From: Parasitella parasitica
Taxonomy: Eukaryota > Mucoromycota > Mucoromycetes > Mucorales > Mucoraceae
Direction of reading: 5' to 3'
NCBI GenBank assembly: GCA_025201805.1
Contig: MU619409.1
Coordinates: forward strand, 28,236-50,815
Length of the DNA stretch: 22,580 bases
Under the pieces are notes generated by a model, which made no database searches, was not told the origin of the DNA, and worked only from the letters and a program-made list of their open reading frames with translations. Both the position numbers and the translations under genes were made by a program. Below are positions 9,361-18,446 of this stretch, piece by piece (the stretch's first letter is position 1; each line of letters begins with the position of its first letter).

Positions 9361-10481
9361 TTAAAGTGCTATTTCCTCCTCCTCCTCCTCCTCCTCCTCC
9401 TCCTCACCAACAGCTGTTTGAACTGGAATTTCAGAAGTTTGTAGAGCCTTCTCCTGTTCTTTTCTTTGCGCTTGTTCCCGGTTTTTCTTCCTTTCGATAA
9501 TCAGCGCCAAAGCATTTGATCTGCTCATTTTATAAGTATCTTCGTCCTCGGACGAGTCGTCAAAGACAATCTTTCGTTTATTCTGTTGCTGTGAAGGTGT
9601 AAATAAGGGCTGTTCATCATCTTCATCGTCATCGTCTTCTTCTTCTTCAACATCGGAGTCTATGACGGCCTTTGTTCTTGGCTTAGATATTGCGTTGGAT
9701 TTTGGCTTTGATTTCGGTTTTGAGTTGGCTTGCTTTGCTTGAGCATCCACCGCTCTGGATGTATTTATGCTGGTAACAGGGAAAAATAATGGCCTGTTGT
9801 CGTCTTCTGAGGATTCATCGTCAGCCGGGACAGGTTGATTTTCGTCGCTGGCTTCCTCGTCTACTCGAGCCCATTAGATTTAAAAAAAAAAAAAAGTGTT
9901 CAGAACCGTTAAGACAGCTTTACCTCCCACTGTTCTTCCTGACAACTCGTTTCTGACGTCCAGTCTGATCTGCCTTCTATCACGATACTCGTTGCTCCAT
10001 TGGTCCATCATATTTTTTACTGCTTTGTTTTTTGCTGGCGTTAGTACTCTTCTTGAAAAGTCCTTCATTAGAAGACCTGGATATAGGTTGTTGGCCCAAA
10101 TTGTATAATAGGTCATCAGTTTTTTCAAATCTTGATCCTAGTGGCGTAAAGCAGTAAACATCAAGCAGCCCGTTAGTTTGGATTGACTAGATTACCTCTT
10201 GCCCTTTCTTCTTTGAAAACTTGAGGTGTTGTGATTCACTCTTTAGCAGTGGCAATCCCTTGGGCTCCAATAATCTATCATTCACGCATTAGGGTTCGTT
10301 TCGTTACTACACAATTCAACACTTGCAAATTGGCATCAAACTTCTGCTTAGTCTGTCTTTTGGTGCCGGATGTTTCTGCTTCGTTATTTGCATTGTCGTC
10401 GTCTGATTTATTCGGTTGGGCTTCCTCAAAAGAGTCAATATTGTAATTGTCTAGCAAAATATCATCGAATTCGATGTCCAT
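9361..10481 (-). CDS. CSM3: Csm3/Swi3/TIPIN-type replication fork protection protein, 4 exons
   Basis: Exons on the minus strand are 10481-10321 (boundary uncertain), 10274-10196, 10137-9924 and 9860-9361, giving about 317 residues. The family partners Tof1/Swi1/Timeless at the fork and stabilises stalled forks. Seen directly: an acidic N-terminus (MDIEFDDILLDNYNID), then KQKFDANL and LLEPKGLPLLKSESQHLKF, then LKKLMTYYTIWANNLYPGLL. This is the Swi3-domain pattern of K-L-D-A, then KGLP, then a helix with Y-x-x-W-A-x-x-L-x-P. The C-terminal half is disordered with acidic runs, a Ser/Lys/Pro stretch and a poly-Glu tail coded by a CCT/CTC trinucleotide run. Exon 1 is the weak point: the frame-keeping donor is a second GT (GTTGAA at 10320), with intron 10275-10320 only 46 bp. 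The other three junctions are clean. A promoter-side AT-rich region lies at 10482-10805. Confidence 0.85.
9370..9406 (-). repeat. CCT/CTC trinucleotide run coding poly-Glu
   Basis: A run of about eleven TCC/CTC triplets on + (9373-9405) that encodes a Glu stretch close to the C-terminus of the Csm3-like protein. It is in frame and expandable. Confidence 0.8.
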
Positions 10482-10805
10482 AATGTGTGTTTCAGTGCAA
10501 AATGACGAAAAAGATTTGAAGTTTATGGACATACAAACAAATTCAAATACGCGAGCCACAATCGTCACATTATTACTCTACTACAGTGTCGTGCATTGTT
10601 GGAAGTTACTTTTTTTTTTTTTCAACCAATGAAGAAGATGAATGAGTGAATGTATAATTAAGTCCTGACCTGCCACGAAACGTCGTTTATTATTAGAGCC
10701 CTGAAGTCAGAAATCATGTATAGACCTTCACATTTCCGATTTATCATATTAAACAAAATACATATCAACCATTATTTTTTCGCATTTAATCTTGTTAATA
10801 ACAAC
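10482..10805. other. Intergenic: Csm3-like gene promoter side
   Basis: AT-rich stretch with a T-run at 10610-10622. No gene is supported. The upstream extension of the Csm3 frame to an earlier Met exists but has no family character, so the start at 10481 is preferred. Confidence 0.4.
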
Positions 10806-11102
10806 ATGTCATCTATGTCATCTGCTTTTAATGGCCTTACTGCTATTAATGATTGAAAAGAACAAATAGCAGATCAGTCAGTCTTGCGGACCAATCAGCA
10901 CTTGATCAGCCAATTTACTTTCATGATGCATGCACTCAACGACAATCATAACCAAGAAGTCGGGAATAACTCTCACCACAATTCTCTGTTAAATACAATA
11001 TCCTTTCAGTTGCAGCAAGACATAATCCAAACATTGAAAACAAACCAGCAGTTTCTGAAATCGCAGCTACAGCTTGCTTTAGGCAGGCTAAGGATACTGT
11101 AA
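10806..11102 (+). pseudogene. Coding-like ORF broken by an in-frame TGA; family unknown
   Basis: Reading on + from the ATG at 10806 gives MSSMSSAFNGLTAIND, then TGA (10854-10856). The same frame continues KEQIADQSVLRTNQHLISQ, through a Gln/Asn/His-rich, helical stretch (ISFQLQQDIIQTL, FLKSQLQLALGRLRIL), to TAA at 11100-11102. The coherent amphipathic composition on both sides of the TGA suggests one ancestral ORF with a nonsense mutation, or an N-terminal piece of a mobile-element protein. A short intron over the TGA is not supported by GT/AG sites. Downstream, around 11110-11175, another frame reads IDKLRIWTNTDKNWFQIPHP, possibly its continuation. I do not recognise the family. Confidence 0.45.
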
Positions 11103-11223
11103 ATAATTGATAAATTGAGAATTTGGACCAACACAGATAAAAACTGGTTCCAAATACCACATCCCATCCAAAACTAGCAAAGAAGACAGATTTTAAGTGT
11201 TTTTTTTTTCTTAGCATTGTTGT

Positions 11224-11738
11224 ATGATTGCCGCCAGACATGAGGTTCAAAAAAAAATAGTTAGAATGTTATGTTACAGGCTCAACCATCATCAACGCTC
11301 CAGCTTCTTTTCTGAAGCCATCCAGTGGGCTTCGAAAGCAGAGTTTAGACATCGAAAGAAAAAAAAGAGATTACTGGAATGCCCTGCAGTTGCGATTTCG
11401 AACCTGTCTTGACGCTCAATTGTGCATTGCAAAAAAAAAAAAAAAAAAATGAGCAGTGCATTTTCTTTATTAAAAATCATTGTACTAGAATACCCAAAGG
11501 TGTAGTGCAAGAAGCAGAAGCAAAAATCAAGAGACCAGGAAAAATCACAACAATGTTAAACACCGCATATAAACAGAATAAAAAGGCTACAAGTCCAAAG
11601 AAAAATTATGAATACTGGACAGAATTTGTGGAAGCTGGTGCTTTTGAACATTTGACTCTGCCTCGCGCTCCCACTTTAGGCTCCAAGCAAATCAACCAAG
11701 ATACCGGCTTGGCTAGTTTTACTAATTCGTTGACTTGA
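11224..11738 (+). pseudogene. Coding-like remnants upstream of the TnpB/Fanzor-like relic
   Basis: Two + frames look protein-like: 11224-11412 (AARHEVQKKIVRMLCYRL and on) and 11379-11738, the latter most coherent from about 11510 (KRPGKITTMLNTAYKQNKK, then NYEYWTEFVEAGAFEHLTL and GSKQINQDTGLASF). They are separated by A-runs (11360-11367, 11431-11448) and by stops. They may be the upstream part of the same decayed element as the RuvC-like relic that follows, but no junction proves it. Function is unknown. Confidence 0.35.
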
Positions 11739-11756
11739 GAAAAAAAAAAAAAAAAA

Positions 11757-12466
11757 AGACCACAGAGGACGGGTACATAGTTTTGGAGATGGAAAAGGAT
11801 CTTGGAAAAAAAAATAGCCTTTATCACGGCTCAACAGGTGATGGTTTGGAGCAAGCCTATTAGCATCACACTAATGCGCGCGCATTGTTGCGCTCATTCT
11901 ATTACAGTCAATCTATGGCAAAAAGAAGAAGACGGCTGGAACTCTCTTACAAAAAAGATTCTGACAGACTAGCAGCTTACGAGAGAAAGAGAAAGAGTTC
12001 TGGTGCAGAGAAGCGGATTATGTTTGTCGGTGATCGTAGACACGGATTCGGCTCTCGCATATAGGGGGCACAGACGATTTGGTGGGTTCTGGAAACAGCA
12101 GCGACATGACCGCTATACACCAACACTGGTAACAAATAAACATAATTACGTCGCAAACGTGTATTTTCTGCTTCTACAAGCTCTCTAAACTTGTGGCTGC
12201 TCTCAATGGCAAAATACAGCGAACAGCTGGTTCATTTCTTTGCTTAAATTCCGAATGCCGCATTGCTTTCAAGACAACGCGCCGCCACCAAGTCTCAGCA
12301 CTTGCAATTGGTCTTGCTGGTCTTGGTTGCCTTTTGTTTGGAGTAACTTTCCCCTGTTTCGACCCAAACCCCACCTTTGCCAAGCGCACACAATTCAAAA
12401 ATTTTGCCCTATCTTTGTACAGAAAACAGGTACTGGGCTCGCCCTTCAATGGAGTCAATACTCTTT
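11757..12466 (+). pseudogene. Relic of a TnpB/Fanzor-like RuvC and zinc-ribbon protein, interrupted by a LINE
   Basis: Frame 1 runs from about 11757 (EDGYIVLEMEKDLGKKNS), crosses a TAG at 11861-11863, and continues MAKRRRRLELSYKKDSDRL to KRIMFVGDRRHGFGSRI at about 12060. The frame then shifts to RGHRRFGGFWKQQ and YTPTLVTNKHN. Near 12147 one extra T shifts it again to TSQTCIFCFYKLSK, CLNSEC and RRHQVSALAIGLAGL. The order G-D block, T-S-x-T-C-x-x-C, second Cys pair, then a small-residue helix after an Arg is the C-terminal RuvC/zinc-ribbon layout of TnpB and eukaryotic Fanzor proteins (family knowledge, from memory). The expected acidic residues appear replaced: Lys in TNKHN, and His in RHQVSA. 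The frame enters the LINE target site and its 35-bp tail resumes after the LINE at 18117-18151, where it stops. This is a dead copy. Family assignment is an inference. Confidence 0.5.
12454..12466 (+). repeat. Target-site duplication, left copy
   Basis: GTCAATACTCTTT at 12454-12466 is identical to 18104-18116. The final Ts merge with the LINE poly(A) (T-run on +), so the exact boundary could move by up to three bases. Confidence 0.88.
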
Positions 12467-12476
12467 TTTTTTTTTT
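12464..12476 (-). other. LINE poly(A) tail
   Basis: A run of 13 T on + (A on -) at the 3' end of the minus-strand LINE, preceded on - by AATAAAAA about 12 nt upstream. The first three Ts may belong to the target-site duplication. Confidence 0.85.
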
Positions 12477-12617
12477 AAAGGTTTTTATTGTTTGCTCCGT
12501 GTAGATTAAAGTAGCGAGACTGTAACCAAGAGGCGGGCGCAATTTATATTGATAGTAGTAATAAAAAATAGAAAGACAAGTAGGAGAAGGAAAGAGATAA
12601 TACTAAAAAAAAGAAAA

Positions 12618-15600
12618 TTACAACATAGAGTGAACTTGATCTTCGTCGATCATCTTGGAGATGTCAAGTCGGATGCGATTCAAAATAGAGGTTGCCGAAA
12701 AAGGTTGTTGTTGAAAAATAAAGCGAAAGTGAGCCTTCCAGACATTTGCCAAAGTAATAATGACGATAATGTAGGAGGGGGCCAGGGGCTTTTGACTGTA
12801 TCGAATGTTGTAAAAATCAAGGTTGAGGATAGAGTGACGGATATCAGCGATAGTTACTTTGGGCCATAAAAATTCAGAGATGACACCTTGCCAAACAGAA
12901 GCCTTCGATGGACATGTAAATAAGAAGTGATCCACAGAGTCTTCAACAGAGGAGCAAACAGCACACAAGGAAGATGTATGTACAGTAGGAAAAATCCGTT
13001 GAAGAAGAGACTGATGCGGAATGCAGTTATTGATGAAACGATATAAGACATTGCGTTGGATCATGGTTAATGATAAACACCAAAAGGATGACCAAGCAGT
13101 AGCTGGAATGGACGATAAATAAGGGGGAACAATGGATGAAGAGCAGGCCTGCCGGAAAGTCTTGGAAGTAATCCTGGAGGAGATGACAGTACGATCATTG
13201 GGAAAGATAAGTTGCTCTGCAAAAGGAAGAAGAGTGATGGATGTTGATTCAGGAGAATCCTCAGTTTGAGGGGTGCAAAGAGGACGAAAGAAAGGTTGGA
13301 GTTGGATGTGGCCAGAGGCAATACCTCTGTAAATCTGTTTTGGTGCTTGTTTCCAGATAGTTACGGTTGGATCATTAGAATCCTTCCAATGTAAAAAGTG
13401 ATGAGTGGGATGGAGTTGAAAGACATCCGACACAAACATGGCCGAAATCTTTTGAGGGATTCGGAATGTACTGTGGGTAGGCTTGTAAAGAATGGTAGAA
13501 AGAGGAAGAAGAAGACCGGTGGCAATATTGAGAGAGACACTATCATAATCACGAGGAATCATATCAATTGATTTGTAGAGCATATCAATAGTTGACACCC
13601 GGCGTTTTCTGGTTAATAATCTGCGAGATACAGGTAGCAGCAGTGGAACTTGATGTAGTGAGGAACTATTATGATTATTAATGTGATGAATAAGCATTCC
13701 GATTAACGAATTATCAGTCGTAGATGTTGAATTGGTCAAGAGTAAAGGTTGAATCCACCGAAAGTAGAGAGCCGAATACTGCTTTGGAACATCCAGAATA
13801 CCAAGGCCACCTTGGCTTCGTGGCAGAGTCCAGGTGCTCCACGGAATAGCAAGAAAAATGCCTTTGCGCAAGAATTGGATAGCAATAGAAGTGATTTGTT
13901 GTAAGTCGTGTGTAGTCAGAGGAGTGACACGAAAGATATACCAACATTTTGAGAGTATTAGAGAGTTGACAATCGTAGCTTTACCTACCACCGACAATGA
14001 CCGGCCTGAATGAAATTGCAATGCTTGTTTAAGTGTACGAAGGAGAGAGCTAACATAGCTAACTCGTTGTTGCGTGCTTTGTATCAAAGGAAAACCAAGA
14101 TAGATAATAGGATCAGTATCTTTAGCAGAATGTAGGTGATGAATATTCATAGCAGCAAGGAGCCTGTTCCAAAAAGGCGACGTATCCCGACCAGAAACTG
14201 AAAAAGCTTCCACTTTTGAATAGTTGAATCTTGCGTTGGAAGCTCGACAGAACAGATCCATATAGTATCTGAGCAATCTTAAATCTTGGCGATCATGAAC
14301 AAACACTAATGCATCATCAGCATAACACAAAATTTTTGTGGTAATCACCGAGGAATTCTGAGAGTCAGCCATGGCATACGGTGTGGTGGAGGGAGTAGCA
14401 GCTATCGCACCCATTTGATATCCTTGGAAATCAGGATCTTGTAAAATTGCCCTGAGAAAAGGTTCAAATGCTAAATCATAGCAAATGCAAGAAATTGGGT
14501 CGCCTTGTTTAAAACCACGGAGCTTGGAGACCTCCTCAGTAAAATATCCATTAATGTTGATCTTGATTTTGTTGAGCGCCATCAAATTGTACAAACAGTT
14601 GATAATACTTAACGGAAATCCAAAACGATTGAGAACAGCACGAAAATATGAAAGGTTGACACGATCGTACGCCTTTTCTTGATCCAGAAGCAGCCCAAGG
14701 TCATTGTCAAGCGAGGATTGAGTAGACTTTTGTTCCGCAAGTAACCATTTGAATTCAGCATCTTCCATGATCAACTGGCAACGGAGACCATTTTCCGCAA
14801 TGTATTTTCCTGGTATGAAGCCGATTTGATTGCAATTAATCAACTTGGTAGATACAGTCATCATACGTTGGTTGAGGATCTTTGTGAAGCTTTTATAGTC
14901 GCAATTGGCTAAGCTAAGCGGCCTATAGTTGCCCATATTCTTGGAGTCACCCTTCTTTTTGAGCAGTGTCATGATAGAGTCATTCCACGAGGCAGGAAAA
15001 AGAGCCTGATTGAGAGCCGTATTGAAGACGTTGATCAGCAACTCCTTGTAGGCAGGAAAACGCATAACAAGATTCATAATTTCATAAGGTAGCCCGTCAG
15101 CTCCAGGGCTCGAACGTCTAGGTGATGTCTTTAAGACGTCAAGAATATCGTCAAAGTCAATGGGAGCGACTAGGATGGACTTGTCGTCAGCATTCAACCT
15201 AAGTTCACTTGGAATAGAGGATAGAAGTTCCTGTATGTCAGTAGGATCCACCATAGTTGGCGTGAAGAGATCAGCGTAAAAGTTGGTAGCAATACGCATT
15301 TTACTAGCTTGATCATCATGGACTGTATTTGTGCTGGGATCAGTGAGTGCTGTGATATTTTCCTTTGTCCCTCGCGGATTATAAAGGTTCGTTTTAAATA
15401 TACTGCCATCTTTTCACCTTTCTCTCTCCAGTTTTTACCCGATTTTAAAGCTTGTATTTCTGCAGTGGATTCCTGTAAAGATCCAATTTGTAATTCAATA
15501 GTTTCCCGAACTTGAAAGTATAATCCTCTGTTCTTTTGTTGACGAAGCATCCTATTCCGCTTCTTCTGTAATCTTTTCAGCTGCTTGACTCTCCAATTGG

Positions 15601-16563
15601 TATCTTCAAGTTGAAATGACTTTACAAAAAGTTTGACATCGGCCTTGATCCAATCCCAGGTTTGTTGAGGAGAAGAAAATGATTGAATGGCTGCAAAGTC
15701 TTCCATTTTGAGGTGTAAATGCTGTGCTAAGGCTGATCTGAATGGCTTGCTTTTGGCGAGAAAGGGGTTAGCTTTCCAGGCCCCGGGTCCCCGACGAGAA
15801 GAATCAACAAACTGGAAAGAGATACCCAATAGTGCATGATCAGTCCAGTTCTTTGAGATAAAGCTATGATTCAAATCATCCATCTTGTAGTGCGACCCTG
15901 AATCACAGAAAATAAAATCAATGATAGAAGAGCGAGAGGCGAGTTGCCACGTTGGTTTCTTCTGGTCTTTGAAGCAGTCTATGTAATGTTCATCCAGTAG
16001 AGAGATCCAAGAAGTCGGGGCACTTGTTAATGAGCCATCTGTAAGTCTGTGCCTTTCATATGAATAGTTGAAATCACCCATAATTAGGGTTGGAGACGTA
16101 CTAGTGTTGGTTAATGTATCAGTAATGATTGGAGAAGATCGAGGAGCGCTGTATAAAACGCAAAGCGTTGAGAGTGAATGCCAGATCTTCCATAAATGTT
16201 GAGTATTGTTGCGATGGTGTTGCCTGATAGTAAATCAGCACCATCCTCTATTGTTGCTGTAAGTTGAATTTGAGCAAGGATGAATCGACCTCCATCAACG
16301 CCATCCTGAACGACATGTATGCTGTATTTATTGTTAAGGCTAACAATGCCACAGTGTGGAGTCCAATGACTTGATGTTGTTATAAATTGTGTGTTGAGTT
16401 CTTGTATAATTTGTGGATTGATTGCATGTGTTTCTTGAAGTACTAAGATATCATAGCCTAATGTGCGAAGATATCGAATAAATTGTTGTCGTTTTTTTGG
16501 ATTATTTTCTTTTCTGAGGCTACGACAATTAAGTGTGGCAATGGTGAGTTTTTGGTCTATCAT
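12618..16563 (-). pseudogene. LINE ORF2: endonuclease, reverse transcriptase, zf-RVT; two frameshifts
   Basis: Segment A (16563-16111) starts ATLNCRSL and has the endonuclease Glu motif LQETHA and IYGRSG. Segment B (16081-15194, open upstream to about 16150) has IMGDFNYS, IIDFIF and TDHALL, completing the APE-type endonuclease. Segment C (from about 15350 to 12618) carries the reverse transcriptase: NYRPLSLANCDYK, QIGFIPGKYI, LLLDQEKAYDRV (motif A Asp), GFKQGDPISC (motif B) and YADD at 14324-14313 (motif C). Near 12990-12900 is a zinc finger, CAVCSSVEDSVDHFLFTC, of zf-RVT type. Frame breaks lie at about 16110-16150 (A to B) and near 15345-15355 (B to C). All catalytic motifs survive, so decay seems recent, or the breaks are assembly errors in homopolymer-poor sequence. 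Either way the copy as given cannot make a full ORF2. Confidence 0.9.
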
Positions 16564-16571
16564 AATAATAA

Positions 16572-18077
16572 TTATTGTAGGTTGGGAAAGGATGATGCCT
16601 GACCACTAGAGTGGGAATCATCAAAGTGTTCAGTACTGTCATACAGGTTAACATTATCATAATCGTTTGTTTCGTGTTCAGTGTCAATGCCCTGACCTAG
16701 TTTCTGACGTCTAGCCGTGACATCCGTAGAACCCTTGGTCTTAGCAACCTTTGTGATATCCTGAGGTTCAGGAATGGTGGATCTGCCATTGGCAGCCTTA
16801 GGCTTGAGGTGTACAGCTTCCCCCATATCAAAATCAGTATTGCTATAAGTGACAGTGGCATTATCCGAGTTGTCAGCAGCGTCATTTTGGATGCGCTGGC
16901 TTGTTTCAGCAATTTTGTCAATTGACTGGTGTTGAGCAATGCGGCTACCTCGATTTTCCGGAACTTCAGGAGAGGGAGAAGCAGGCAATTGAGCTAGTGG
17001 TTTATCAACTATCATGGGAGAAACAGTCGAGTTGTTCACCTTTAGAGGAGCCTTGCGACTAATCATCTTGGTAGAGTTAGAAACAGCTCTGCTTTTATTG
17101 GGAGCTTCATGACCAAGGGCAGTGTTGCTGCGAGGACAATTTTTCCAAATGTGTCCGGTGTGATTACAGTTGTAGCACTTTAACCAACTCTTCAAGTCAG
17201 GGCAATCAGCACGGCAGTGTTTGGAAGATCCACAGAGTCGACAAAAATCGGGCATGGCATCCCAGGAGAGAAGCACCTTACGGAAGTCTTCATCATCCTC
17301 ATCCCATATGATTTCTCGTTGTAAAGATTCATGGTGTACATGATCTACGATACAGGCTGTACCATGACAAGGTTTTTCAGTAGGAAGCTCAATAGTGGCA
17401 TAACCGCCACCGACGTAATAACCATCCTTTTTACTAAGACCGAAATCTAAAACTTTTCCAAAACGTTGCAAACGTTTCACTAAATCTTTCTTCAAAATAG
17501 GAAGTTGAAGAAAGGGAAGACCAGACAAGGATAAACGAACAATAGACGAATCAGCTGAGTAGGATGGGAATCCTTTAATGAAGGTATTATCAGACAACAT
17601 GATACCCTCCTTAACAATCGTGTTGTACGACGCAGAGTGAGGTGCCCAGAGGGTTTCCATGTAAACGTGGTTCAAATAGGTACGAGTTTTTTCACAGCGG
17701 CCCAAGAATTCATTGTAGCCACGTCCATCAGTATCAGCATCTTTGTTGAAGGCGTCCAAGGCCTCATGCAACAAGTTGTGATTCTTGACATGGGTAATAT
17801 CAATCAGTACAACAGAACCTTGTTCGATACCTTTAAGAAAGGGAACGACAAGTTCGACTGGAGCTGGAGCAGGTTGACCAGACAGTGCCTGGTTGGACTC
17901 CGTGGTGGAACGAATAGGCTGTGCAAACGTTGGTTTAAAGGAAATGAGTTCTTGTTGTTTTTTGTTTCGATGTTTGCCTTTGCCAGCAGTGACGACTGAC
18001 CAAGGAACAGCAGGGTTGATGGAACTAGCAGGTGCTGGTTCGGTTGAATTTGCGCTACTATGGGTTATGTTGACCAT
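16572..18077 (-). CDS. LINE ORF1 protein with two CCHC zinc knuckles
   Basis: An intact 501-residue frame from ATG 18077 to the stop at 16572. Such ORF1 proteins bind the element RNA and form the RNP used for target-primed reverse transcription. Residues 1-75 are low-complexity and basic in part. About 85-260 is a folded region (VVLIDITHVKNHNLLHEA, VRLSLSGLPFLQLPILKKDL, RFGKVLDFGL, GGGYATIELP) resembling the RRM-like/DUF4283 arrangement of plant and fungal LINE ORF1s. Two knuckles follow: CRLCGSSKHCRADC (279-292) and CYNCNHTGHIWKNC (301-314), both C-x2-C-x4-H-x4-C. The C-terminal third is Ser/Asp/Asn-rich and disordered. ORF2 begins 8 nt after its stop, which suggests reinitiation or a bicistronic RNA. 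No damage is visible here, in contrast to ORF2. Confidence 0.9.
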   Translation of the reverse strand: MVNITHSSANSTEPAPASSINPAVPWSVVTAGKGKHRNKKQQELISFKPTFAQPIRSTTESNQALSGQPAPAPVELVVPFLKGIEQGSVVLIDITHVKNHNLLHEALDAFNKDADTDGRGYNEFLGRCEKTRTYLNHVYMETLWAPHSASYNTIVKEGIMLSDNTFIKGFPSYSADSSIVRLSLSGLPFLQLPILKKDLVKRLQRFGKVLDFGLSKKDGYYVGGGYATIELPTEKPCHGTACIVDHVHHESLQREIIWDEDDEDFRKVLLSWDAMPDFCRLCGSSKHCRADCPDLKSWLKCYNCNHTGHIWKNCPRSNTALGHEAPNKSRAVSNSTKMISRKAPLKVNNSTVSPMIVDKPLAQLPASPSPEVPENRGSRIAQHQSIDKIAETSQRIQNDAADNSDNATVTYSNTDFDMGEAVHLKPKAANGRSTIPEPQDITKVAKTKGSTDVTARRQKLGQGIDTEHETNDYDNVNLYDSTEHFDDSHSSGQASSFPNLQ

Positions 18078-18103
18078 GCGAAAAAATCTGTGCGTGTGTT
18101 TTC

Positions 18104-18116
18104 GTCAATACTCTTT
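18104..18116 (+). repeat. Target-site duplication, right copy
   Basis: GTCAATACTCTTT, identical to 12454-12466, directly adjoining the LINE 5' end and followed by CAAGGTTAGTAAAC, which continues the interrupted host frame. Confidence 0.88.
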
Positions 18117-18151
18117 CAAGGTTAGTAAACAAATATAAAAAGTTGGGATGA

Positions 18152-18446
18152 CTCAATATTAATCGAGCGCTGCATCTTTGGTTTTGACCTTTTAAGATTG
18201 ATAGGTCAGTGACATTCCGATTTATAAATTGCTTATAAACATCAACTGTTTTCTTCTTTCGGAATTTAGCTTGCTATACGGATACAGTAACTCTACTCCT
18301 TCCACGTCTCCATCATAGTTAATGAGTTGCTCCACAACTTATTGCGCATTGAAGTTTCCAAATATTTTGATGCACCAATTCTAAAACCGGATGTCAATAT
18401 TATGCAAACACATATTAAAGAGTAAAACACCAGATCATAAGATAAT
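18152..18446. other. AT-rich gap between the split relic and the transposase fragment
   Basis: About 295 bp. I see no gene and no inverted repeat that clearly pairs with the far side of the transposase. Confidence 0.35.

Larger units (their letters stand above)
12467..18103 (-). mobile_element. LINE retrotransposon (APE-type, two ORFs), about 5.6 kb, near full length
   Basis: The minus-strand element runs from 18103 (5') to a poly(A) tail at 12476-12464. It is flanked by a 13-bp direct repeat, GTCAATACTCTTT, at 12454-12466 and 18104-18116. The 5' leader is only 26 nt before the ORF1 ATG. ORF1 (18077-16572) and ORF2 (16563-12618) are separated by 8 nt. A 3' UTR of about 140 nt carries AATAAA just before the tail. 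The domain order (CCHC ORF1; endonuclease, reverse transcriptase and zf-RVT in ORF2) fits L1/Tad-like LINEs. Two frame breaks in ORF2 make this copy non-autonomous. It sits inside the older TnpB/Fanzor-like relic. Confidence 0.9.

Noticed and set aside
12193-12504. Treating the frame starting MAALNGKIQRT as a stand-alone gene
   Set aside because: Upstream in the same frame it continues into TSQTCIFCF, and its 3' end runs into the LINE poly(A); it is a piece of the split relic.
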